This document shows positions 1 to 5,821 of a stretch of 7,472 nt of DNA, in pieces (positions within the stretch are counted from its first letter, which is position 1; each line of letters opens with the position of its first letter). A program made the translations under genes and the position numbers. The notes beneath the pieces were generated by a model. That model saw nothing but the letters and a program-made list of their open reading frames with translations, was not told the origin of the DNA and did no database searches. The DNA is taken from contig DHJP01000205.1 in the NCBI GenBank assembly GCA_002404395.1, forward strand, positions 3,726 through 11,197, in the 5' to 3' direction. The DNA is from Clostridiales bacterium UBA4717. GTDB taxonomy: Bacteria; Bacillota; Clostridia; Oscillospirales; CAG-272.

Positions 1-58
1 CAATCGCGAGCAATTCCGAAAGAGCGTCAGCACCGAGCCGCCTGAGTTCAAAATTCAT
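1..58 (-). CDS. Partial unidentified CDS, N-terminal 19 codons only
   Basis: An open frame starts at an ATG at 58-56 on the minus strand and leaves the window at base 1; 19 codons are visible (MNFELRRLGADALSELLAI). The GGGTGA at 68-63 is a weak ribosome binding site only 4 nt from the ATG, and no longer start is possible because an in-frame TGA lies just upstream. The short leucine/arginine-rich beginning resembles the first strand and helix of GNAT acetyltransferases (RimI-like proteins often begin with a similar strand and then a LLAIE-type helix), but 19 residues cannot settle this. It lies 62 nt downstream of the deaminase stop in the same direction, so it is probably the third gene of the galU transcript. 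The reading frame is moderately sure; the function is unknown. Confidence 0.45.
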   Translation of the reverse strand, partial: MNFELRRLGADALSELLAI

Positions 59-120
59 ATTTTCACCCGTCATCGGTCATTATTGCCTCAGTCAAACTGA
101 CACAGATATGTATTGCGCCA
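59..120 (-). other. Short intergenic spacer between deaminase and the edge gene
   Basis: This 62-nt gap separates the deaminase stop from the start of the edge gene. It holds a small inverted repeat, TCAGT at 88-92 and ACTGA at 96-100 around a 3-nt loop. A 5-bp AT-containing stem with no T-tract is too weak to call a terminator. No promoter boxes stand out, so read-through from the galU promoter is the simplest reading. Confidence 0.35.
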
Positions 121-615
121 TCAATAACCGAGCTTGTCGCTCAAACTGTCGTCGTTTTTGATCCAATCACCAACTTCAACGACCCGATAATCGTTTTTGT
201 TATCTCTGATTATCACACGTTCTATACCGGCGTTTATTATAAGCCTTTTACACATCATGCAAGAGGTGGTGCCGTCCATTAAACTGCCGTCCTTTGCGTT
301 TACGCAGGTCATATACAGGGTTGCTCCGAGCATTCGGTCGCGGTCCGCGGCAATTATTGCATTAGCCTCTGAGTGGACCGCACGGCAAAGCTCATAGCGT
401 TCGCCGCGCGGAATGTTAAGCTCATCACGTCGGCAGGTACACAGGTCAGTGCAGTTTTTTCTGCCGCGCGGCGCCCCGTTATATCCGGTTGAAATGATAA
501 TGTCATTCTTAACGATGATCGAGCCGAAATGACGGCGAAGGCAAGTGCTGCGCTCGGCAACCGTTTCGGCAATATCAAGATAATAGTTGTCCTTGTTTAC
601 ACGATTATTTTCCAT
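121..615 (-). CDS. dCMP/cytidine deaminase family protein (ComEB-like), 164 aa
   Basis: This is a zinc-dependent deaminase of the cytidine/deoxycytidylate deaminase fold. The family converts dCMP to dUMP, feeding thymidylate synthesis in the cytoplasm; the exact substrate is inferred. The zinc and catalytic motif HSE is at residues 81-83 (His81 ligand, Glu83 proton shuttle), and the second motif SCMMC at 118-122 supplies Cys119 and Cys122. A Ser stands where many deaminases have Pro (PCxxC), which as I recall is common in Clostridial members. A cysteine-rich stretch (Cys55, Cys59, Cys61, Cys77) before the active site could hold a second structural zinc, as in phage T4-type dCMP deaminases. 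The ATG at 615 is chosen over a frame extension to 663 because a strong AAGGAG lies 6 nt upstream and the extension would overlap galU. It is 31 nt downstream of galU, so probably cotranscribed. Confidence 0.88.
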   Translation of the reverse strand: MENNRVNKDNYYLDIAETVAERSTCLRRHFGSIIVKNDIIISTGYNGAPRGRKNCTDLCTCRRDELNIPRGERYELCRAVHSEANAIIAADRDRMLGATLYMTCVNAKDGSLMDGTTSCMMCKRLIINAGIERVIIRDNKNDYRVVEVGDWIKNDDSLSDKLGY

Positions 616-621
616 AACACA

Positions 622-627
622 CTCCTT
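622..627 (-). promoter_or_regulatory. Ribosome binding site of the deaminase gene
   Basis: The minus strand reads AAGGAG with 6 nt to the ATG at 615-613, an almost ideal Shine-Dalgarno match. It fixes the start and argues against the 16-codon longer frame beginning at 663, whose extra residues (basic and cysteine-rich) match nothing in the family. Confidence 0.8.
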
Positions 628-646
628 TGCCCACAGTCGGCGGCAT

Positions 647-1522
647 TTACAGCGTTTTAACAAATTCCTTTAAAAAGTTTGCAAATTCCTCGCCGCATTC
701 GGCAGATTTTACGCCTTCCTTTACGTTTGCGCACAGAAAACCGAGCTTTGAGCCGAAGTCAAAGCGTTCGCCTTCAAAATCGACGGCAACCATGCCGTTC
801 ACCTGAGCCAACATTTTCATGGCGTCGGTAAGTTGTATCTCACCGCCGGCGCCGGGACGCGTAACTCTGAGAAAGTCGAATATTTCGGGAGTAAGCAGCA
901 CTCTGCCGAGAATCGAAAAGTTTCCGAATTTTTCACCGGGACGCGGCTTTTCGATCATATCGTCCACCGCATAGATATTGCCTCCGAGCGGCTCGGTCTT
1001 AAGCGAACAATACTTCCCTATAAGCTCGTCGGGCACATACTTCACGCCTACTGCCGGTTTTTTATATTTGAAATATGCCTGCGCAAGCTGTGCGCAGACC
1101 GGGCTTTCCGAGATTATAACATCATCTCCGTACAACACGAAAAACGGCTCGTTTGCCACAAAGCTTTCAGCTCTCGCAACAGCGTGTCCGAGCCCGTTCA
1201 TTTCCTTCTGGCGAATAAAATATATATTTGCCATATCGGCGATCATGCGCATCTCATCAAGTCTGTCAAGCTTACCCGAGGCGCGCAGTTTCTGCTCATA
1301 TTCTATTGAGTAATCAAAATAATTTTCAATACATTCCTTGTCGCGGTTGGTGATGATGAGAATATCTTCCGCACCGGCATCGACAGCCTCCTTGACCAGG
1401 TATGAAATCGCGGGGCGATCGACAATGGGAAGCATTTCTTTCGGTACGGCGTGAGCGATCGGAAGCATCCGCGTTCCGAGTCCCGCAGCAGGTATTATCG
1501 CTTTTCTGACTTTCTTTTTCAT
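647..1522 (-). CDS. galU: UTP-glucose-1-phosphate uridylyltransferase (GalU), 291 aa
   Basis: GalU makes UDP-glucose from UTP and glucose-1-phosphate, the activated glucose for glycolipid, teichoic acid, capsule and galactose metabolism in the cytoplasm. The N-terminus shows the nucleotidyltransferase signature: AAGLGTRMLP, then PKEMLPI, with the conserved Lys following Pro. Further family marks are the FIRQKEMNGLGHAV segment that contacts the nucleotide, LYGDDVI with the metal-binding Asp, the MIEKP segment, and GGEIQLTDAM toward the C-terminus. The length matches bacterial GalU (about 290-300 aa), so it appears complete. The ATG at 1522 is preferred; a TTG two codons earlier (1528) is possible and sits closer to the GCGAGG site, 4 nt versus 10 nt. 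It is the first gene of the leftward unit and has its own promoter at 1581-1609. I see no missing motif. Confidence 0.95.
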   Translation of the reverse strand: MKKKVRKAIIPAAGLGTRMLPIAHAVPKEMLPIVDRPAISYLVKEAVDAGAEDILIITNRDKECIENYFDYSIEYEQKLRASGKLDRLDEMRMIADMANIYFIRQKEMNGLGHAVARAESFVANEPFFVLYGDDVIISESPVCAQLAQAYFKYKKPAVGVKYVPDELIGKYCSLKTEPLGGNIYAVDDMIEKPRPGEKFGNFSILGRVLLTPEIFDFLRVTRPGAGGEIQLTDAMKMLAQVNGMVAVDFEGERFDFGSKLGFLCANVKEGVKSAECGEEFANFLKEFVKTL

Positions 1523-1580
1523 TATCAAAAATCCTCGCTTTCAGAAACCGAAGCCATAGCGGCACGGGTAAATCATTAGT

Positions 1581-1609
1581 ATTATATAATATTTTTCGGC
1601 TCAAATCAA
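1581..1609 (-). promoter_or_regulatory. Sigma-A type promoter for galU
   Basis: On the minus strand a -35 box TTGATT (1609-1604) is followed by a 17-nt spacer and a perfect -10 box TATAAT (1586-1581). Transcription would begin near 1574, giving a leader of roughly 50 nt before the galU ATG. The region is AT-rich, and the -10 lies inside a 10-bp palindrome (1581-1590). The boxes were found by eye, with no experimental start known. Confidence 0.75.
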
Positions 1610-1670
1610 TAGGTAAATTTACAATTTTACGCACAAATTGAATATTGTGTTCCGTATTTCAAAAAAACAG

Positions 1671-1699
1671 TTGCTATTATCCGAAAAGGGTGTTATAAT
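1671..1699 (+). promoter_or_regulatory. Sigma-A type promoter for the rightward operon
   Basis: A -35 box TTGCTA (1671-1676), a 17-nt spacer and a perfect -10 box TATAAT (1694-1699) precede the pseudouridine synthase gene, preceded in turn by a run of A (1661-1667) that could act as an UP-like element. The start would be near 1706, leaving a leader of about 35 nt. It points away from the galU promoter; the two -35 boxes are 61 nt apart, so polymerases or a regulator bound here could affect both. Confidence 0.75.
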
Positions 1700-1741
1700 T
1701 ATGTATATAATAATTTAAAACGAGGTGCTGCAGGCGGAGTT

Positions 1742-2662
1742 ATGAACATTATTGCCGATCCGGAGCTTGAGGGGAAAAGCGTCAAAGAAATACTCTTTTC
1801 GATTCTCGGCTTTTCAAACAATGCCGTAAAGGCACTTAAATCCGACCCTTTCGGCATCTGTGTTGACGGAAACCGCGTAACCGTAAGGCACATTATGCAA
1901 GCGGGCGAAGTTCTCTCACTTGCGATCGGCGACTGTGAACACCGCGTTTCCGAAAATGTAGTTGCGCGTGCGCTCCCGCTCTCGGTAATTTATGAGGACG
2001 AAAACTACATCGTGCTCAACAAGCCCGCAGGTATGCCGACTCATCCCTCTCATAACCACCGCGACGATTCGCTTGCAAATGCGCTTGCATATTTGTACGA
2101 GACGCGACAGGAACCTTTTGTTTTCCGTGCGGTAAATCGGCTTGACCTTGACACGAGCGGCATTGTATTGTTTGCAAAGTCGAAGTTTTCCGCCGCGAAG
2201 CTTGCGCGCGTCAGACTCGAGGGCGGTTTTGTCAAAGAATACTTAGCCTTGCTCAAGGGCGAGCTTTGCGGCGACGGAAAAGTGGAATTCCCGATCAGAC
2301 GCCATTCGGAAAGCACTATGCTCAGAGTGACCTGTGCGCTTTCCGAGCCGGGTGCAAAAAGCGCGCTGACCTCATACCGCGCGCTAAGGATCTCCGACGG
2401 CGTGACCCTCGTTTCGGCTTCCCCAATCACCGGGCGCACACATCAGCTGAGAGTCCATTTTGCGGCGATCGGTCATCCGATACTCGGAGATGGACTTTAC
2501 GGAAACGCCGACGACTTCGCAAGACTCGCGCTTCATGCTTACCGACTTTCGTTTAACGACCCGTTTGACGGCAGGCACAAAGAATTTATCGCAGAGAAAA
2601 CTCTGCCGTATATTGAAATTTTCGATAAGTATATCAAAAATCTCCGAAAGGACAACTCATGA
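1742..2662 (+). CDS. RluA/RluD family pseudouridine synthase, 306 aa
   Basis: This enzyme isomerises specific uridines in RNA (usually 23S rRNA, in some family members tRNA) to pseudouridine. Residues 1-65 look like an S4-type RNA-binding domain (conserved pattern ending VDGNRVTVRH...GEVLSL). The catalytic domain shows LNKPAGMPTHPS at 92-103, the signature NRLDLDTSGIVLFAK at 132-146 with catalytic Asp135 (Asn replaces the usual His before RLD), KEYLAL at 165-170, and GRTHQLRVHF at 231-240 followed by GHPILGDGLYG. The length agrees with RluD-type enzymes. The ATG is the only usable start; the nearby GGAG (1736-1739) is just 2 nt away, and a GAGGTG (1722-1727) is 14 nt away, so the ribosome site is not ideal. 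It is the first gene of the rightward unit. Which uridines it modifies cannot be read from the sequence. Confidence 0.92.
   Translation: MNIIADPELEGKSVKEILFSILGFSNNAVKALKSDPFGICVDGNRVTVRHIMQAGEVLSLAIGDCEHRVSENVVARALPLSVIYEDENYIVLNKPAGMPTHPSHNHRDDSLANALAYLYETRQEPFVFRAVNRLDLDTSGIVLFAKSKFSAAKLARVRLEGGFVKEYLALLKGELCGDGKVEFPIRRHSESTMLRVTCALSEPGAKSALTSYRALRISDGVTLVSASPITGRTHQLRVHFAAIGHPILGDGLYGNADDFARLALHAYRLSFNDPFDGRHKEFIAEKTLPYIEIFDKYIKNLRKDNS
2647..2652 (+). promoter_or_regulatory. Ribosome binding site for the overlapping DUF3810 gene
   Basis: AAAGGA lies inside the 3' end of the pseudouridine synthase gene, 6 nt before the ATG at 2659. The ATG overlaps the upstream TGA as ATGA, the usual arrangement for translational coupling or re-initiation. 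Confidence 0.7.
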
Positions 2663-3774
2663 CGCAAAACACCCCGCCCGTTTCCGCGAAAACAGCGGAA
2701 CGCAAAAAAATCTTTATCAAATTTATACCGCCGCTTACAATATTTCTTGTTACCTTGCTTGTAAGATACGTCGCCGCGGCTAACGAGCGTTTTGCCGACC
2801 TTTTTACGCTGATGGTCTCGCATTATTTCAGAGAATTTTTCGCCGCGCTTACCTCTCTGATTCCTTTTTCGGTGACCGAAACGGTTCTGATACTGCTTGT
2901 TCCGACGATCGCGTTGCTCTTTATAGTTGCGGCGGTCAGGAATCTGTCGTTGTCGAAGCTTTTGTTGTTCTCAGCTTACGCACTATCGCTGATAATCGCA
3001 CTGCAATCGCTTATGCTCGGCGTTTCATACAGCTGCACGCCTCTTGCTTCAAGGCTCGGACTTGACACCGAAAACATCAGCATCGATGATCTAAAATACT
3101 GCGCGTCGGCACTTGTTGACGACGTGAATATGCTTTCCGACAGCGTCAGCTTTGATTACGGTGCAAGCTCACGCTCGGACATGACGCTCGATGAGCTTTC
3201 CGATGAACTTGTGCTTGCATACGAAAAGCTTTCGCAAAAATTCGGCTTTATCAGAAGCTTTGATTCGCGGATAAAACCTTTTATAATCAGTGACGCAGTT
3301 GCGGCTTTGCGCATCTCCGGTCTGTACTGCTATTACACCGGCGAAGCAAACGTCAGCACTACATTTCCCGACTATACCGTGACCTATTCCGCCGCTCACG
3401 AAATGGCTCACCAACGCGGTTTCGCCAAAGAAGATGAAGCGAACTTCGTCGCTTACCTTGTAAGCGAATGTTCCGACAACGCTTATATAAAGTATGCCTC
3501 AAGCCTTAATCTGCTTCAATATTTGATAAACACACTCGCGGTTGAGGACCCCGAATATTGTTCAGAGCTGATCTCAAGGCTTGATCTGCGTATCCGCTTT
3601 GAGTTTTCTGCATACGGAGAGATTTATGACAAGCATTCTCTCGGCAAGCTCGGAGACATCATGAGCAATGTCAATGACGGCGTGCTGAAATCGCAGGGAG
3701 TCAAATCCGGCGAAAAGAGCTATTCAGAGGTCGTGAAGCTCGCCGCCGCCTATTTCGCAGTGCAAAACAGCTGA
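2659..3774 (+). CDS. DUF3810 family membrane protein with zincin-like HExxH motif, 371 aa
   Basis: I recognise the DUF3810 family, whose function is undescribed to my knowledge. The N-terminus carries three likely membrane helices at about residues 22-41, 70-94 and 100-121, followed by a roughly 250-residue soluble part that should face outward, though topology is not certain. The key motif is AAHEMAHQRGFAKEDEANF at 245-263: His247, Glu248 and His251 form the HExxH of zinc metalloproteases, and Glu258 or Glu260 could be the third ligand, as in gluzincin-like folds. This suggests a membrane-bound peptidase or hydrolase, but no substrate can be named. The start overlaps the upstream gene (ATGA) and the gene ends with tandem stops TGA TAA. 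Neighbours downstream are an envelope protein and a WalRK-like pair, so a role in envelope turnover or signal processing is possible (inference only). Confidence 0.82.
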   Translation: MTQNTPPVSAKTAERKKIFIKFIPPLTIFLVTLLVRYVAAANERFADLFTLMVSHYFREFFAALTSLIPFSVTETVLILLVPTIALLFIVAAVRNLSLSKLLLFSAYALSLIIALQSLMLGVSYSCTPLASRLGLDTENISIDDLKYCASALVDDVNMLSDSVSFDYGASSRSDMTLDELSDELVLAYEKLSQKFGFIRSFDSRIKPFIISDAVAALRISGLYCYYTGEANVSTTFPDYTVTYSAAHEMAHQRGFAKEDEANFVAYLVSECSDNAYIKYASSLNLLQYLINTLAVEDPEYCSELISRLDLRIRFEFSAYGEIYDKHSLGKLGDIMSNVNDGVLKSQGVKSGEKSYSEVVKLAAAYFAVQNS

Positions 3775-3852
3775 TAAACCGACAGTTGCACAATACAGAT
3801 CGCGCCGATATCTTCACTTTTCCGAGCAGGCTCCGCCTGCAAATTTTGAATT
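3775..3852 (+). promoter_or_regulatory. Intergenic region with a possible weak promoter
   Basis: This 78-nt gap holds TTGCAC (3786-3791), a 17-nt spacer and TATCTT (3809-3814). These match the sigma-A boxes at only 3 and 4 of 6 positions, so an internal promoter is possible but weak. The second half is a GC-rich hairpin followed by AAATTTTGAATT. There is no recognisable ribosome binding site before the next start codon, which is unusual for this window, where most other starts have one. Confidence 0.3.
3826..3840 (+). repeat. Perfect short inverted repeat (hairpin)
   Basis: GCAGGC, a TCC loop and GCCTGC form a perfect 6-bp GC-rich stem 12 nt upstream of the ATG at 3853. The following AAATTTTGAATTATGAA resembles AT-rich intergenic repeat tails that I recall in Clostridia genomes (inference from memory). 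With no T-run it is a poor terminator candidate, though it could affect translation initiation or message stability. Confidence 0.55.
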
Positions 3853-5028
3853 ATGAAAAAGCGCAATATAACGTGCGCCGCATTGCTTTGCGCCGCACTC
3901 GTCATTCTGTGCCTCGGCTTTGCCGCAGGCAATGTCGTCGCAATGCCGCTTGACGAGCCGCTGTTATATTTCAACGATTCGACCTGGCCGCGTGAAGACC
4001 GCGCTCCACTGCGGCTTATCGATGGCGTATATTATGTTCCCGTTTCGATCTTTCCGCAGCTTTCCAACACCAAGGTCCGGATCAACCGTGAGCTTGACAC
4101 CTTTGTTATTACACACGGCGAGCTGTATGTTTCATTTGACGCCAACACCGGCATTGCCACCAACTGCTTTGACGAATACCTCTACATCAAGACCTACAAG
4201 CTCGATTATAATGAAAACTACGTCCCTGCCGCCGAGGTATGCCGACAGCTCGGATTCGGATATCAGACCTTCACCGGCAAGCTCAACGGCGCGACCGCGC
4301 TGAGGATCACCGACGGAAGCGAGGAGCTGAGTTTCCGCGAGCTGCTTGCAAAGTTCAATCCGGCAATTCTCAAAACCGTCGCCGACACCGCATCAGAGAG
4401 TTCTTCCGAATCCAAAAGAGAAACGAGCGTCACCGAAACCGCTTCAAATTCCGAAAACAAGCCTGTCCGTGTGCTCGGTTACCGCACATTGTATCTGACT
4501 TTCAGAGGCTCGCTTGACGCGGTCGATCAAATTCTTGAATTGCTCGACGAATACGACGTTGAAGCGACTTTCTTCATCACATACGACGACCTCACGTCTC
4601 ACAGCGACAAGCTTGCGTCGATAATCGCCTCGGGGCACTCGCTCGGACTGCTTGCCGATTCCGACGCTTACTCAAGCGAAGAGCTGATAGGATATTTTGA
4701 CCGCACAAACGAATTGCTTTACCGTATTTTCAAGCTGAAAACACGGACTGTACGCTTGCCTGACGGCTCCGACGGCAAAGCGGAGGTCACAGAAGCAGGC
4801 TACAATGTCTGGAGCTACAATCTGTACTCATACGACGGGTACTATTCCGAATTTAACGCCGCAAATTCACTCATTGATGGTATATTTGCAAACAATATCG
4901 CAGTAATGGAATTTTCATCTGACGACAGTGCAACGGGCGTGCTGAAACGTGTACTTGAATTTGTTGAAGCAAATCGCACAAAATGCACGATCAGAGCCTG
5001 TCTTGAAACCTTTACACCGCCGTTCTGA
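3853..5028 (+). CDS. Secreted protein: copper-amine-oxidase-like repeats plus degenerate NodB deacetylase domain, 391 aa
   Basis: The N-terminus (residues 1-30) is a Sec signal peptide or membrane anchor: MKKR, a long hydrophobic stretch, and a possible cut after VVA. There is no good lipobox. Residues about 50-140 contain two halves of a copper amine oxidase N-terminal-like domain (DGVYYVPVSIF and NYVPAAEVCRQLGF are typical), a module of surface proteins that does not itself bind copper. A Ser/Thr/Glu-rich linker spans about 176-204. Residues 205-391 have the NodB polysaccharide deacetylase layout: LTFRGS at 215-220 where enzymes have TFDDGP, VEATFFI at 236-242, GHSLGLLADSD at 261-271 where enzymes keep the metal-binding HxxxH histidines, RLPDG at 301-305, and VWSYN at 319-323. 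The acids of motif 1 and the metal-binding His pair of motif 2 are gone, so the domain is probably not an active deacetylase. A binding or sensing role in the cell wall is inferred. No ribosome binding site is visible; the signal peptide supports this start. Confidence 0.8.
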   Translation: MKKRNITCAALLCAALVILCLGFAAGNVVAMPLDEPLLYFNDSTWPREDRAPLRLIDGVYYVPVSIFPQLSNTKVRINRELDTFVITHGELYVSFDANTGIATNCFDEYLYIKTYKLDYNENYVPAAEVCRQLGFGYQTFTGKLNGATALRITDGSEELSFRELLAKFNPAILKTVADTASESSSESKRETSVTETASNSENKPVRVLGYRTLYLTFRGSLDAVDQILELLDEYDVEATFFITYDDLTSHSDKLASIIASGHSLGLLADSDAYSSEELIGYFDRTNELLYRIFKLKTRTVRLPDGSDGKAEVTEAGYNVWSYNLYSYDGYYSEFNAANSLIDGIFANNIAVMEFSSDDSATGVLKRVLEFVEANRTKCTIRACLETFTPPF

Positions 5029-5042
5029 TCAAAATAATACCG

Positions 5043-5048
5043 AAAGGA
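5043..5048 (+). promoter_or_regulatory. Ribosome binding site of the response regulator gene
   Basis: AAAGGA is placed 10 nt before the ATG at 5059, an acceptable spacing. It lies in the 30-nt gap after the NodB-like gene, where no promoter or terminator is visible, so cotranscription is likely. Confidence 0.6.
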
Positions 5049-5058
5049 ACTATCTGCC

Positions 5059-5763
5059 ATGGAAGAAAACAAGAAGCGTATTCTTATCGTTGAGGATGAA
5101 AAAAATATCGCACTTACCCTTGCCTACAATCTCATGCAGGCGGGCTATGCTTACGACGTAGCCACCGACGGCGAGGAGGGACTTGAAAAAGCGCTTTCCG
5201 GAAGATTTGATCTGATCTTGCTCGATTTGATGTTGCCGAAGCTTGACGGCTTTACCGTCTGCCGAAAGGTGCGTGAAAAGCTTACGACTCCGATAATAAT
5301 CCTGACAGCCAGAGTCGAAGAGGTTGACAAGATCATGGGGCTTGACACGGGCGCCGACGATTATGTTACCAAGCCGTTTGCGATAAACGAGCTTTTGTCG
5401 CGTATCAGGGCCAACATACGCCGTGCGGGCGGCGAGCTTATAAATGCCGATGCCGCCGCATCCGAGACCATAAAGATCAGAGAGCTGACGATCGACACGG
5501 CGCGCTACTACGTTTGCCGCGGAGACGAACAGATCGACCTGACCAAAAAGGAATATGAGCTTTTGCTCTTTCTTGTCAGACATCCCGACGAAGTATTCAC
5601 ACGTGAGGAGCTGTTAAAACAGGTGTGGGGTTATGACGGATTTTTCGGAGACACTCAATCGGTCGATGTAACAGTGAGCCGACTCCGCTCAAAGCTTGAA
5701 GCTAACCCCTCCAAGCCCGAATATCTCTTTACAAAGCGCGGCGTAGGTTACTATTTCAAATAA
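5059..5763 (+). CDS. OmpR/PhoB-family response regulator, WalR/PhoP-like, 234 aa
   Basis: This is a two-component DNA-binding regulator. The receiver domain (about 7-120) has the acidic pair Glu12-Asp13, phospho-acceptor Asp56 in LLDLMLP, Thr83 of the LTAR switch motif and Lys105 in TKPF. The segment VEEVDKIMGLDTGADDY is very close to WalR and PhoP of Bacillota. The C-terminal winged helix (about 135-234) shows LTKKEYELLLFL, VFTREELLKQVWGYD, the recognition helix region SVDVTVSRLRSKLE at 201-214, and a TKRGVGYYF end. Full length is normal (about 230 aa). The kinase gene follows 58 nt downstream and is the expected partner. WalR controls wall metabolism and PhoP phosphate response in Bacillota; the sequence alone does not decide between them, though the envelope-protein neighbours lean to a wall role. 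Confidence 0.94.
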   Translation: MEENKKRILIVEDEKNIALTLAYNLMQAGYAYDVATDGEEGLEKALSGRFDLILLDLMLPKLDGFTVCRKVREKLTTPIIILTARVEEVDKIMGLDTGADDYVTKPFAINELLSRIRANIRRAGGELINADAAASETIKIRELTIDTARYYVCRGDEQIDLTKKEYELLLFLVRHPDEVFTREELLKQVWGYDGFFGDTQSVDVTVSRLRSKLEANPSKPEYLFTKRGVGYYFK

Positions 5764-5821
5764 TCCTTACAATTATTGACCGATCATCGTTCTGTGCCGG
5801 CAACGCCGGAAGCTGATTAAA
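5764..5821 (+). other. Intergenic gap before the kinase, with hairpin at the ribosome binding site
   Basis: This 58-nt gap holds a perfect inverted repeat, CCGGC (5797-5801), loop AAC, GCCGG (5805-5809). Its right arm overlaps the only Shine-Dalgarno-like stretch, GGAAG at 5808-5812, 9 nt from the GTG start. Folding would partly hide the site. No T-tract follows, so it is not a normal terminator. Confidence 0.5.

Noticed and set aside
88..100. Hairpin TCAGT/ACTGA as a terminator
   Set aside because: A 5-bp stem without a T-tract is expected by chance.
616..663. Longer N-terminus for the deaminase starting at 663
   Set aside because: It would overlap the galU stop at 647, its 16 residues do not resemble the family, and the strong AAGGAG at 627-622 points to the ATG at 615.
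833..1309. Plus-strand open frames inside galU
   Set aside because: They are antisense to a clear full-length GalU, with no protein resemblance and no good ribosome site; they are by-products of codon bias.
1585..1590. Second TATAAT on the plus strand as another promoter
   Set aside because: It arises from the palindrome around the galU -10 box, and the boxes at 1671-1699 are better placed for the rightward genes.
1326..1634. Minus-strand open frame overlapping galU and its promoter
   Set aside because: It runs through the galU promoter in another frame, and its translation is basic and low in family-like pattern; galU explains this stretch.
3826..3852. Rho-independent terminator after DUF3810
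   Set aside because: The stem is only 6 bp and is followed by AAATTTT rather than a T-run, directly before a start codon.
4480..5028. Active peptidoglycan or chitin deacetylase call for the NodB domain
   Set aside because: The acidic motif-1 residues and the metal-binding histidines are absent, so catalytic activity cannot be supported.
5050..5583. Minus-strand 177-codon frame opposite the response regulator
   Set aside because: The plus strand encodes an unmistakable receiver and winged-helix protein; the antisense frame is a shadow.
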